From: an uncultured Clostridia bacterium
GTDB taxonomy: Bacteria; Bacillota_A; Clostridia; Oscillospirales; Oscillospiraceae
Assembly (NCBI GenBank): GCA_946059285.1
Contig: CAMGMW010000001.1
Coordinates: forward strand, 1-30,813
Direction: 5' to 3'
DNA length: 30,813 bases
The number at the start of each line of letters is the position of its first letter. Within the stretch, counting starts at the first letter, position 1. Under the pieces are notes generated by a model. The model saw only the letters and a list, made by a program, of their open reading frames with translations, was not told the origin of the DNA and made no database searches. This document shows positions 15,084-23,495 of this stretch, in pieces. Position numbers and translations under genes: made by a program.

Positions 15084-15659
15084 GTGCGGCAGGACAATAC
15101 CAAATGTTTGATTCGCCTGGCGTTTCGGCGGCTGCTGGTCGCCAAGCCTCTGGATAAGATTACGGTGCGGGATGTGGTGGAGTGCTGCGGCCTGACCCGC
15201 AACACCTTTTATTACCATTATGAGGACCTGTATGACCTGCTGGATGATTTTCTGGAGGCGGAAGGCAGACGTGCGCTTGCCGATGCGCCGAAGGATGCCA
15301 CATGGGGCGAACTGCTGCTGCAAATGCTGCGTTTTCTGTCCGAGCCGCCCGCGTTGGGAAGACATATCCTGGAGTCGCGGGAACGCGATGCCCTGCGGCG
15401 GTATCTTACCCGCGTGGTCTATACCCTCATTGACCGGGACGCAAAGATTGCTGCGCTGCCCTGCGCGCCGGAGGATCGCGCGCTGATCTGCAACGTTTGC
15501 TGTTATGCGCTTTACGGTCTGCTTCAGGATCATTTGCGCCAGCCGCAGATTTTTGAAGCAGAGGTGCGCCGCGCTGCGGAACTGTTTCAGGGATCGCTGC
15601 TGTGTGCGCTGGAGATCAGCGCCGGCTCTTTATCTGCAGCACAAGGAGACAAGCTATGA
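15084..15659 (+). CDS. TetR-family transcriptional regulator
   Basis: This 191-residue protein starts at GTG 15084, eight bases after GGGAGG. The N-terminal helix-turn-helix is clear: KPLDKITVRDVVECCGLTRN followed by the family hallmark TFYYHYEDLYDLL (about 19-50). The C-terminal helical half resembles the DhaS-like TetR group and would bind an unknown ligand or partner. It is the first gene of a four-gene operon, overlapping the flavoprotein start by 4 bp (15656-15659), and probably controls that operon. Confidence 0.88.
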   Translation: MRQDNTKCLIRLAFRRLLVAKPLDKITVRDVVECCGLTRNTFYYHYEDLYDLLDDFLEAEGRRALADAPKDATWGELLLQMLRFLSEPPALGRHILESRERDALRRYLTRVVYTLIDRDAKIAALPCAPEDRALICNVCCYALYGLLQDHLRQPQIFEAEVRRAAELFQGSLLCALEISAGSLSAAQGDKL

Positions 15660-16375
15660 ATATACTGCATATCAACGGCAGTCCACGCGGAGAAAACAGC
15701 CACACACTGCTGCTTGCCGAGGCATTTCTGCGCGGGCTGGGCGGAAGCACCGAGACTGTGACGCTGAGCAAATGCCGCATTGCGCCGTGTAACGGCTGCA
15801 TGCAATGCTGGGCGGCGGACCGCGGGAGTTGTGTGTTCCGGGACGACATGGATTTTATAATCGAAAAAATCATGGCGGCAGATGTAATCGTCGAAAGTTT
15901 TCCGCTGTACTATTTCGGTATGCCCGCCATCATGAAGGGTTTCACCGATCGCACTTTTTGCCTGATGCGCCCGTATTTGGGGCAGGATCTGGGTGCGGGG
16001 CAGTGCAGCTTCCAGACGCCGCGGGATGCACGGCTGCTTTCCAAAAAGCTGGTGCTGATCTCCTCGTGCGGCTATACCGATGCGACGATGATCTTTGATG
16101 CGCTTTTGAAGCAGTGTGATCTGCTTTGTCATGGGCGGAATTATACACCGCTGCTGTTCCCGCAGGGGCAGCTGCTGCGCATGGAGCAGCTCTCGCCGCA
16201 GCGACGTCGCCTGTGCGCCTTGCTGGAGGAGGCGGGACAGCGATTTGCGCAGGACCTTTCTGTTTCCGAGGAGATGCGGACGGCGCTGCAAAAACCGTTG
16301 GTAGATCCGCGTGTCTATGCGCTCATTGCCAAAGCCCACTGGGATTCTTTGGCTGCAAAGGAGGATGCGACATGA
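15656..16375 (+). CDS. flavodoxin-fold NAD(P)H/FMN oxidoreductase with cysteine motif
   Basis: This 239-residue protein begins with the FMN phosphate-binding loop NGSPRGENSHT (about 7-17). The motif PCNGCMQCW (about 44-52) follows, typical of iron-sulfur flavoproteins and related FMN reductases, then SFPLYYFGMPAIMKGFTDR (about 82-100), which frames the flavin. The electron partner is unknown. AAGGAG (15643-15648) precedes ATG 15656. The C-terminal 70 residues extend beyond the basic fold and are helical. Its place behind a TetR regulator and before membrane and PlsX-like genes suggests an inducible redox role linked to the envelope or lipids; this is inference. Confidence 0.82.
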   Translation: MNILHINGSPRGENSHTLLLAEAFLRGLGGSTETVTLSKCRIAPCNGCMQCWAADRGSCVFRDDMDFIIEKIMAADVIVESFPLYYFGMPAIMKGFTDRTFCLMRPYLGQDLGAGQCSFQTPRDARLLSKKLVLISSCGYTDATMIFDALLKQCDLLCHGRNYTPLLFPQGQLLRMEQLSPQRRRLCALLEEAGQRFAQDLSVSEEMRTALQKPLVDPRVYALIAKAHWDSLAAKEDAT

Positions 16376-16977
16376 AGACCGGGCTTGTCAAGAAAGCTAA
16401 AATCATGAATGTAATTTCCGCTGTTCTGATGGTGTTGTCGGGACTGCTGCTGATTCTTTTATCGAATATGGAGCGGCTGCCGATACAGCGAATTTTGCTG
16501 AGCCTTCTGTTTTTCCTGACCGGAGCGGCAAAGCTGCTGGGATATTTCTCTAACGATCTGTACCGCCTGGCATTTCAATTTGATTTTGCCGTGGGGATCT
16601 TCTGCGGCGTGCTGGCGCTGCTGGTGATTTTAACGCCGGAGAGCTTTTTTAACGCGTTGCCAACCGTGTTTGGCGTCTATGTGATTCTGGATGCACTGTT
16701 CAAGCTGCAAATCAGCATTGATGCCCGCAAATTCGGTATGGCGAACTGGCCCGTGATATTGCTGTCGTCTCTTCTGCTGTTGGGCGTCGGCTTGTTTGTG
16801 GTGTTTGCCATTTATGACGCGCTGCTGCCGGCAACTGCCGCTGTGGGCATTGCGCTGGTGGTGGACGGACTGCAAAATGTATGGATTACCGCCTATACTG
16901 TCCGGGTACGGGCGCGGAAAAAGAATCTTTCGGAGCATTTCGGACTGGATGAGGAAGAGAATGAAGATCATCGTTGA
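16372..16977 (+). CDS. DUF308-like multi-pass membrane protein
   Basis: This 201-residue protein has about six hydrophobic segments (about 13-32, 40-58, 68-88, 93-112, 125-147 and 150-168) and a charged C-terminal tail (RKKNLSEHFGLDEEENEDHR). The short paired helices resemble DUF308/HdeD proteins, whose function is unsettled (acid or stress response in enterobacteria). AAGGAGG (16358-16364) precedes ATG 16372; the gene overlaps the flavoprotein stop by 4 bp and the next start by 17 bp. The acidic tail could be a cytoplasmic contact site. Confidence 0.7.
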   Translation: MKTGLVKKAKIMNVISAVLMVLSGLLLILLSNMERLPIQRILLSLLFFLTGAAKLLGYFSNDLYRLAFQFDFAVGIFCGVLALLVILTPESFFNALPTVFGVYVILDALFKLQISIDARKFGMANWPVILLSSLLLLGVGLFVVFAIYDALLPATAAVGIALVVDGLQNVWITAYTVRVRARKKNLSEHFGLDEEENEDHR

Positions 16978-17932
16978 CATTTTCGGCAGTGACGATCCGG
17001 CCCGTCTGCTGACGGGCTGCGCCCTGTGTACGGTGCAGTTACCGGAGGTCACGCTGGTTTTAACGGGGGATGAGGCGCGCCTGCGGCAGATGCTTTCCGG
17101 GCATACCTATGCCCCCGAACGCATCGAACTGATGCACGCGCCGGAGTTGATTACCAATGACGACGACCCCATCGAGGCAGTGATGCACCGTCGTGATTCG
17201 TCGCTGGTGGCGGGCATTGTGCGGATGCGCAGCGATCCGGAGATCGTCGGCATGCTGACCGCGGGCAGCACCGGCGCGGCATACGCGGCCGGCGTCGCCT
17301 TCGCAGGACGGCTGCCCGGGGTGTATACGCCTACGCTTGCCACGTTTCTGCCCTCCATGACCGGAAGAAATGTGTGCCTCGCCGACTGCGGCGCGAACAT
17401 CAACTGCAAACCGGACCGCCTGGCGCAGTTCGCGCTGCAGGGTGTGGCGCTGATGCAGGCGGCGGGGGTGGAGCGTCCGCGTGTGGGTCTGCTCTCCGTG
17501 GGCGTGGAGGAGCACAAGGGAAATCCTTTCACACAGGAGGCGTTTGCCGCCCTATCCGCGCTGCCTATCGACTTCGCCGGGAATATGGAGGCGCGGGACG
17601 CCCTGACGGGAAAGTATGATGTTATCGTGAGCGATGGCTTTTCCGGCAACGTGCTGCTGAAAACGGTGGAAAGTGCGGGGCTGTTTGCGGGGCACCGGCT
17701 GCGCATGCTGTCCAACGGCGATACCGTCACGGAAACAGCGGCTGACAAGCTGACGCAGGAACTTGATTTTGCCTCCAACGGAGCGGCAATGCTGCTGGGG
17801 CTGAGGAAGCCGCTTTTAAAGGCGCACGGTAGCGCCACGGAGCGTACCGTTCCCAATGCGGTGCGGCAGCTCCTGCGACTGCGGGAAAGCGATTTTCCGC
17901 AGCGGCTGAATGTATTATTAAGGAAACTCTGA
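16961..17932 (+). CDS. divergent PlsX-like phosphate acyltransferase paralog
   Basis: This 323-residue protein starts at ATG 16961, inside the preceding gene. It keeps most PlsX landmarks: RRDSS (about 76), AGSTGAAYAAG (about 104-114), GANINCKPDRLAQFALQG (about 145-162), PRVGLLSVGVEEHKGN (about 173-188) and DGFSGNVLLK (about 226-235). PlsX makes acyl-phosphate from acyl-ACP for membrane phospholipid synthesis. The N-terminal loop, normally DAMGGD, reads DIFGSDD, and the gene is not beside acpP or fab genes, so it looks like a specialised paralog with possibly altered substrate. Its last codons and stop fall within an inserted inverted-repeat element (17918-18086), so the native C-terminus may have been changed. 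Confidence 0.8.
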   Translation: MKIIVDIFGSDDPARLLTGCALCTVQLPEVTLVLTGDEARLRQMLSGHTYAPERIELMHAPELITNDDDPIEAVMHRRDSSLVAGIVRMRSDPEIVGMLTAGSTGAAYAAGVAFAGRLPGVYTPTLATFLPSMTGRNVCLADCGANINCKPDRLAQFALQGVALMQAAGVERPRVGLLSVGVEEHKGNPFTQEAFAALSALPIDFAGNMEARDALTGKYDVIVSDGFSGNVLLKTVESAGLFAGHRLRMLSNGDTVTETAADKLTQELDFASNGAAMLLGLRKPLLKAHGSATERTVPNAVRQLLRLRESDFPQRLNVLLRKL

Positions 17933-18086
17933 ACAATTCGGTTTCGGCTGAACAGCGAATCTTTTGCCCCATCCGCGCAGTTTTGAAAATGGGAAATACA
18001 TCCAGTATTCCCGCATTTCCAAAACTTTCGTCTGAGCCAAAATCTTCTGCTGTCAGCTCTTACCTCATTATTCAGAGCTTCCTTAA
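17918..18086. mobile_element. miniature inverted-repeat element overlapping a gene end
   Basis: Terminal arms TTAAGGAAACTCTGAA (17918-17933) and TTCAGAGCTTCCTTAA (18071-18086) are reverse complements at 15 of 16 positions. An internal imperfect hairpin is built around AGTTTTG near 17980 and CAAAACT near 18020. The total is 169 bp with no coding capacity. The left arm supplies the last codons and TGA stop of the PlsX-like gene. This fits a non-autonomous transposable element, but no other copy is in the window. Confidence 0.65.
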
Positions 18087-18113
18087 AAGGCTAGAGATTG
18101 ACAGAACCGCCGT

Positions 18114-18144
18114 GCGGCACGGGATCGATTCCCGTGCCGCTTTT
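18114..18144 (+). terminator. Rho-independent terminator of the TetR-PlsX operon
   Basis: A perfect 11-bp stem, GCGGCACGGGA (18114-18124) and its complement (18130-18140), has loop TCGAT and is followed by TTTT (18141-18144). It separates the TetR operon from the Wood-Ljungdahl genes. Confidence 0.9.
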
Positions 18145-18181
18145 ACTGAAATTTGGCAGCATAAAAATGTATTTTTCGCGG

Positions 18182-18231
18182 TGATACGGCTTGAAATTTA
18201 CATACAGTTATGATACGATGAAACCGTATCG
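18182..18231 (+). promoter_or_regulatory. promoter of metF cluster with repeated TGATACG half-sites
   Basis: TTGAAA (18191-18196), a 17-bp spacer and TACGAT (18214-18219) form a moderate promoter. Around it lie TGATACGG (18182-18189), TGATACGA (near 18211-18218) and the inverted CCGTATC (18224-18230). These look like half-sites for a regulator covering the whole promoter. No candidate regulator gene lies in the cluster. Confidence 0.5.
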
Positions 18232-18299
18232 AAACAGGCGTTGCCGGGGCTTTACGGCGATGCCGGTCAAGTAAAAAAATACAGCAGGAGGCAATTTTC

Positions 18300-19232
18300 A
18301 TGAATGTATCGGAAATCATGGAGCAGCGCAATGCGTTTTCCTTTGAGGTGTTTCCCCCGAAGACGGATATTGGCATGGAAAAGCTGTGCGGCGAGGGGGG
18401 CGTGCTGGACAGGCTCTATACGCTCAAGCCGGACTACATCTCCTGCACCTACGGCGCAGGCGGTACGAATGTCGGCAGGAATCTGGATGTTTTGAAGAAA
18501 ATCAAGGCGGACGGCAAGTGCACACCCGTGACGCATTTCACCTGTATCGGCAACACGAAGGATGGCATCCGCGAGCAGCTCAACGCCTATTTGGACAACG
18601 GCATCGACCATGTGCTTGCCCTGCGCGGTGATTTGCCCTATGGATGGACCGGCACCGGCGGAGACCTGCACTATGCCACGGAACTGGTCAAATTTATCCG
18701 TCAGGAATTCGGCGACCGCTTTACAATCGCCGTGGCCGGCTCTCCGGAGGGGCACATCGCCTGCCGCAGCCTTGAGGCGGATATCGCTTTCCTGAAGCAA
18801 AAGCAGGACAACGGCGCCGATTACATCATGACGCAGCTCTGCTGGGATATGGACGCCTTCCGTTACTGGTTGGACGCCATCCGCGGCGCGGGCATCTGGT
18901 TGCCGGTGGATGTCGGCATCATGCCGGTTCTCGATTCGGCTGCCATCATCAACATGGCATTGAGCCATAATGCCTGCGTGATGCCGCGCAGACTGTGCGA
19001 AATCATCACGAAGTATTGGATGTTCCCCAATCCCTTTGACCCGAAATTTGAGTCAGAGGAATCCATCAAGGCAAAAAAAGAGGGCTTCAAGGAAGCCGGT
19101 ATCGAGTATACCGTTGCGCTGATCGACGAGTATCGCGCCTGCGGCATCAACGGAATCCATCTATATGCGCTGAATAAGTTTGACGATGTTGCCCGTGTTG
19201 CAAAAGAAGCCGGGCTGGTGGATTTAGTTTAA
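18300..19232 (+). CDS. metF: methylenetetrahydrofolate reductase
   Basis: This 310-residue protein starts at ATG 18300, eight bases after AGGAGG. FSFEVFPPK (Glu16 is the conserved catalytic acid) opens the TIM barrel, followed by SCTYGAGG, THFTCIG, ALRGDLPYG and MTQLCWD, all MetF signatures. It reduces 5,10-methylene-tetrahydrofolate to 5-methyl-tetrahydrofolate, the methyl donor for the corrinoid protein encoded downstream. The length is that of a simple MetF; there is no MetV zinc subunit next to it, unlike Moorella or Acetobacterium clusters, so the electron donor is open. It is the first gene after the terminator and promoter that start the acetyl-CoA pathway cluster. Confidence 0.95.
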   Translation: MNVSEIMEQRNAFSFEVFPPKTDIGMEKLCGEGGVLDRLYTLKPDYISCTYGAGGTNVGRNLDVLKKIKADGKCTPVTHFTCIGNTKDGIREQLNAYLDNGIDHVLALRGDLPYGWTGTGGDLHYATELVKFIRQEFGDRFTIAVAGSPEGHIACRSLEADIAFLKQKQDNGADYIMTQLCWDMDAFRYWLDAIRGAGIWLPVDVGIMPVLDSAAIINMALSHNACVMPRRLCEIITKYWMFPNPFDPKFESEESIKAKKEGFKEAGIEYTVALIDEYRACGINGIHLYALNKFDDVARVAKEAGLVDLV

Positions 19233-19252
19233 TTTTTCAAAGGAGCATTCCT

Positions 19253-20020
19253 ATGACCCATACAATAGCGGTTGCCGGAAAGGGCGGCGTCGGCAAGACG
19301 ACGGTTTGCGGCATGATCATTGATTTCCTCATCAAAAGCGGAAAGGGTCCTCTTCTGGTGGTGGACGCGGATGCAAATTCCAATCTAAACGAGGTTCTCG
19401 GCGTGGAGGTTGAAACGACGCTGGGAGAGATCCGCGAGGAAATGGCGCAGGCGGAGCTGCGGGGAAGTGTGATCCCCGGGGGCATGACAAAAGCGGACTA
19501 TGCGGAATTCCGCTTCAACTCCGCGCTCATCGAGGAAGACGATTTTGATATGCTCGTCATGGGCAGGACGCAGGGCAAAGGCTGCTATTGCTATGTCAAC
19601 GGCATTCTCAAAACGCAGGTGGACAAATATGTCGGCGCGTACAAGTATATGGTCATTGACAACGAAGCGGGTATGGAGCATATTGCCCGCGGCACGCTGC
19701 CCCATGTGGATACCCTGCTTCTGGTCTCCGACTGTTCCCGCCGCGGCATTCAAGCGGTGGCACGGATTGCGGAGATGGTCGAAGAGTTGGGTCTGAAGCC
19801 GGAAACCATGCGGTTGATTGTCAACCGTGCACCGGATGGAAAGCTCAACGACGGCGTGAAAGAAGAAATTGAGCGCCACGGTCTGATGCTTGCGGGCGTG
19901 CTTCCGCAGGATGAGGCGGTCTACGAGGCGGACTGTGACGGCAGACCCAGCGCCAAGCTTCCCGACAGCAGCCCCATGAAGCAGGCACTGCACGGAATTA
20001 TGCGGGAGCTGAACCTGTAA
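19253..20020 (+). CDS. cooC: CooC/AcsF-type nickel-insertion ATPase
   Basis: This 255-residue MinD-like ATPase has the deviant Walker A GKGGVGKTT (about 9-17), switch residues VDADANSNL (about 37-45) and the CooC/AcsF hallmark CYC (Cys111 and Cys113 in GKGCYCYVNG), which binds metal at the dimer interface. It helps load nickel into CO dehydrogenase or acetyl-CoA synthase. AAAGGAG lies ahead of ATG 19253, 20 bases after metF. Because acsB is in the cluster and no CO dehydrogenase gene is, an AcsF-like job on acetyl-CoA synthase is plausible. CooC versus AcsF cannot be settled by eye. Confidence 0.9.
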   Translation: MTHTIAVAGKGGVGKTTVCGMIIDFLIKSGKGPLLVVDADANSNLNEVLGVEVETTLGEIREEMAQAELRGSVIPGGMTKADYAEFRFNSALIEEDDFDMLVMGRTQGKGCYCYVNGILKTQVDKYVGAYKYMVIDNEAGMEHIARGTLPHVDTLLLVSDCSRRGIQAVARIAEMVEELGLKPETMRLIVNRAPDGKLNDGVKEEIERHGLMLAGVLPQDEAVYEADCDGRPSAKLPDSSPMKQALHGIMRELNL

Positions 20021-20099
20021 CAGAACCACGAACCACGGGAGGACCGGAAATCTGCCAGTCATGCCGTAAAAACAGAATTACAAAACGCATCTTTCATCC

Positions 20100-20125
20100 G
20101 GCGTCGCGAGAATCGCTCGCACGCC
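20100..20125 (+). other. hairpin in the cooC-acsD gap
   Basis: GGCGT-C-GCGAG (20100-20110) pairs with CTCGC-ACGCC (20116-20125), with one bulged base and a five-base loop, in the 246-bp gap. No T-run follows. Smaller stems include GTTAC/GTAAC at 20225-20238. I cannot assign a riboswitch or a convincing promoter here. Confidence 0.35.
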
Positions 20126-20266
20126 GCTCAAAACTTCCGGCGTCTTGTCAACGCAGGACGTGAGCACCGGGAGAACAGAATCAGGACTGTTGATCAGTCT
20201 GAAACAGTAAAATAGTGATTGGGTGTTACAGCGGTAACCTCACATAAAAACAGGAGGCGTATACTT

Positions 20267-21211
20267 ATGGCTTTTGTACCGAAGAAGCAGGCATTTTCCT
20301 CGTCGGTCAACACCGTCACCGTCGGCATCGGCGATCAGGCGGTCAAGCTCGGCGGAACGAATGTCCTGCCGTTTTATTCCTTTGACGCACCGATTGAGAA
20401 CGCGCCGAAGATTGGCGTGGAGATCACCGACCGAGGTCTGGCGGCTTATCCGCAGGCGGGTCTGCGGGAATTCTATGCCGGCTGCGAAACCGTTGCCGAC
20501 ATGGCAAAACGCGCACAGACGATGCGCGGCGTGTCGTTCCTCTGCCTGCATCTCGATGGCGCGGACCCCAACGGTGAGAACAAGAGCGTTGAAGAATGCG
20601 TTGCGCTTGCAAAGCAGGTCGCCGAGGCAACAACACTGCCCCTTGTGATCATGGGCTGCAAAAACATCGAAAAGGACTCCGCCCTGTTCAGCGCACTTGC
20701 GGAGGCATTGCAGGGCAGGAACATCCTCATTCTTTCCGCACGCGAGGAAAACTACAAATCTGTCGGCGCGTCCGCTGCGTTGGCATACGGACAAAAAATC
20801 GGTGCGGAATCCGCCGTGGATATCAACCTGGCAAAGCAGCTCAACGTGCTGCTTACGCAGCTTGGCGTTGCACCCTCGTCCATTGTGATGAACGCGGGCT
20901 CCGCCGCTGCCGGCTATGGCTATGAGTATGTGGCGTCTACGCTCGACCGTATTCGCGCAGCGGCGCTGGCGCAGAGTGACGATCAGCTCCAGATGCCCAT
21001 TGTCACCCCCGTTTCCCCGGAAACCTGGGGCGTGAAAGAATCGGTTATGTCCGAGGCGGATATGCCGGAATGGGGAGATGCGGAGGAACGTGGCATCGAG
21101 ATGGAGATCGTTACGGCTGCCGCCTGCCTGACCGGCGGTTCCGATGCGGTTATTCTGCGTCATCCGGCTGCCGTCAAGGCGATTGCCGAGATGATCGAAG
21201 CTTTGGTCTGA
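20267..21211 (+). CDS. acsD: corrinoid iron-sulfur protein small subunit
   Basis: This 314-residue protein starts at ATG 20267, nine bases after AGGAGG. It opens with QAFSSSVNTVTVG and GGTNVLPFYSFDAPIENAP, both typical of AcsD/CdhD, and continues as a TIM barrel with FLCLHLDGADPNG and MNAGSAAAGYGYEY. With the large subunit it forms the heterodimer that carries the methyl group on cobalamin between methyl-tetrahydrofolate and acetyl-CoA synthase. It is 19 bases ahead of the acsC-acsE fusion gene, so the subunits are made together. Its length matches the bacterial family. Confidence 0.94.
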   Translation: MAFVPKKQAFSSSVNTVTVGIGDQAVKLGGTNVLPFYSFDAPIENAPKIGVEITDRGLAAYPQAGLREFYAGCETVADMAKRAQTMRGVSFLCLHLDGADPNGENKSVEECVALAKQVAEATTLPLVIMGCKNIEKDSALFSALAEALQGRNILILSAREENYKSVGASAALAYGQKIGAESAVDINLAKQLNVLLTQLGVAPSSIVMNAGSAAAGYGYEYVASTLDRIRAAALAQSDDQLQMPIVTPVSPETWGVKESVMSEADMPEWGDAEERGIEMEIVTAAACLTGGSDAVILRHPAAVKAIAEMIEALV

Positions 21212-21230
21212 GCGGAGGGAGGAAATCGTT

Positions 21231-23495
21231 ATGGCACTGAAAGGCTTGGATATTTTCAAACTGTCCCCAAAGAAGAACTGTAAGGAATGCGGCTGCCCGA
21301 CCTGTATGGCGTTTTGTATGAAGGTCGCGCAGGGCGCGCTTCCGCTTGATAAGTGTCCGTATTTTTCGCCGGAAGCTGTCGCGAAGCTGTCAGAGGCGAC
21401 CGCACCTCCTATGAAGACCATTACCGTTGGCAATGGCATTCAGCTGGGCGGTGAAACCGTCCTGTTCCGCCACGAAAAAACCTTTGTTTCCCGGAACCGT
21501 TTTGCAATCCCGGTCTGTACCTGCATGGCAGATGACGCGGTCGATCAAAAACTGGCGGAAATGCAGAAGGTGGACTATGAGCGCATCGGAGAGCGCGAGT
21601 ATATTGAATTTGTACTGGCGCATTGCAGCAAAGACTCCGCCGGCAAGTGGGAGGAGCTCGTCAGGAAGGCAATGGCAACCGGTCGCACGCTGATTATCGA
21701 CTGTGAATGCGTCGAATGCGCAAAGAAGGCACTTGCGTTGTGCAAGGACGGCAAGCCCATCCTGAACGGTGCGAACGCGGAAAACTATGCCGAAATGAGC
21801 GCAGTCGCCGTCGAAGCGGGTGTGACGCTCGGCGTTCGCGCAGAAAGCCTCGAGCAGCTGCACGATGTTGTGGAGAAGCTTGAAGCAGCGGGCAACAAGA
21901 ATCTGATCCTGGATGTCACCGGCAAGAATGCAAAGGAAACGATGGAAAATGCCGTGCTTGTGCGCCGTACCGCGCTGAAGGACGGCGACCGCACCTTTGG
22001 CTACCCCTCCATTGTCAATGTGGCGAAGCTGGCCAAGGGCAACCTCCATCTGCAGACTGCGCTGGCATCCGTGTTCACGCTGAAGTACGGCTCCATCATC
22101 GTTATGGAGCAGATGACCTATGCGGAGGCGCTGCCGCTGTATGGTCTGCGTCAGAATATATTCACGGATCCGCAGAAGCCGATGAAGGTCGCGCCCGGCA
22201 TTTACCCAATGAACGGCGCAACGCCCGACGATCCGTGTATGATGACCGTTGATTTTGCCCTGACCGATTTTTTGGTCTCAGGCGAGCTGGAACGCTCCAA
22301 TGTTCCCATCAACCTGCTGATCACCGATGCTTCCGGCATGTCCGTTTTGACTGCGTGGGCAGCGGGTAAGTTCTCCTCCTCTTCCGTTAAGAAATTCTTT
22401 GACGAATTTGATATTGCGAACAAAATCCGGAACCGTACACTTGTCATTCCCGGAAAGGTTGCCGTTATGAAGGGCGAGATTCAGGAGAAACTGCCGGATT
22501 GGAATGTGGTCGTCGGCACTCGTGAAGCGGTTGAAATCGTCAAGTATCTCAAGGATGGCGAGCATATCAAAGCGGCAGAGGCGGTGGCCGCCGCCAAAAA
22601 CGCTAAGAAGGCGACCGAAGGAGACGCGCCGCAGACCTTCTCTAAGATCGTCATTCCCGACATCGTCCGGAAGGACATGGGTGTGACCTACAAGACGCGC
22701 AATGTCGAGTCCAAGAAATTCGTTGTCATCGGCGAGCGTATCCACTGCATCAGCCCCGTGATTCGCGAGGCAATGGCGACCTTCAATCCCGATCCCATCT
22801 TGGAGCGCGCTGCGCAGCAGATCAAGGCGGGTGCGACATATCTGGACGTCAACATCGGTCCCGCCGAGTCCAACGGTCCCGAGCTGATGACGTGGGCGGT
22901 CAAGCTCCTGCAGGAGAATTTCAATAATGTACCGCTGGCACTTGACACCGCCAATAAGAAGGCAATCGAAGCCGGTATTGCGGTTTACAACCGCACCAAC
23001 GGCAAGCCCATTGTGAATTCGGCCGATGCCGGCTCCCGTATTTCCAATATCGACCTTGCCGCCGCAAATGATGCGATCTGCATTGCGCTGTGCTCTGCCG
23101 ACGGCATTGCAAAGGACAACGACGAACGGATGCACCATTGCCACAATATGCTCGACCGCGGTCTTGCGCTGGGTATGGATGCAGACGATCTGTGGTTTGA
23201 CCCGCTGTTCCTGGTCGTCAAGGGCATGCAGGACAAGCAGATGGATGTCCTCAACGCCATCAAGCTGTTTGCGGACGAAGGTCTGAAGTCTACGGGCGGT
23301 CTGTCCAACAACTCCAACGGTGCGCCGAAGGCGCTGCGCCCCATCATGGACTCCGCGCTGGTCGCCATGGCGATGATGCAGGGTCTGACCTCTGCAATCG
23401 TCAACCCCAACGACCTGCGTCTGATGGAAACCATCAAGTCCTGCGACATCTTCAAGAACAACGAGCTGTATTCTGACAGCTATCTGGAAATCTAA
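21231..23495 (+). CDS. fused corrinoid Fe-S protein large subunit and methyltransferase (AcsC-AcsE)
   Basis: This is one uninterrupted 754-residue frame. Residues 1 to about 465 are AcsC: an N-terminal 4Fe-4S domain with Cys17, Cys20, Cys25 and Cys42 in the family spacing CX2CX4CX16C, then the TIM barrel and a cobalamin-binding C-terminal part. A linker of about 25 residues (KNAKKATEGDAPQTFSK region) leads to residues about 495-754, a complete AcsE methyl-tetrahydrofolate:corrinoid methyltransferase: VVIGERIHCIS, TYLDVNIGPAESNG, PLALDTANKKAI, WFDPLFLVVKG and GLSNNSNG. The usual separate proteins are about 446 and 262 residues, so both halves look full length. The fusion would hold methyl donor and acceptor together. 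GGAGG precedes ATG 21231. No stop or restart lies at the junction. Confidence 0.93.
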   Translation: MALKGLDIFKLSPKKNCKECGCPTCMAFCMKVAQGALPLDKCPYFSPEAVAKLSEATAPPMKTITVGNGIQLGGETVLFRHEKTFVSRNRFAIPVCTCMADDAVDQKLAEMQKVDYERIGEREYIEFVLAHCSKDSAGKWEELVRKAMATGRTLIIDCECVECAKKALALCKDGKPILNGANAENYAEMSAVAVEAGVTLGVRAESLEQLHDVVEKLEAAGNKNLILDVTGKNAKETMENAVLVRRTALKDGDRTFGYPSIVNVAKLAKGNLHLQTALASVFTLKYGSIIVMEQMTYAEALPLYGLRQNIFTDPQKPMKVAPGIYPMNGATPDDPCMMTVDFALTDFLVSGELERSNVPINLLITDASGMSVLTAWAAGKFSSSSVKKFFDEFDIANKIRNRTLVIPGKVAVMKGEIQEKLPDWNVVVGTREAVEIVKYLKDGEHIKAAEAVAAAKNAKKATEGDAPQTFSKIVIPDIVRKDMGVTYKTRNVESKKFVVIGERIHCISPVIREAMATFNPDPILERAAQQIKAGATYLDVNIGPAESNGPELMTWAVKLLQENFNNVPLALDTANKKAIEAGIAVYNRTNGKPIVNSADAGSRISNIDLAAANDAICIALCSADGIAKDNDERMHHCHNMLDRGLALGMDADDLWFDPLFLVVKGMQDKQMDVLNAIKLFADEGLKSTGGLSNNSNGAPKALRPIMDSALVAMAMMQGLTSAIVNPNDLRLMETIKSCDIFKNNELYSDSYLEI

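Noticed and set aside
20240..21439. A 399-codon minus-strand open frame opposite acsD and the start of the fusion gene
   Set aside because: The plus strand clearly encodes AcsD and AcsC; the antisense frame has no recognisable domain and crosses two real genes.
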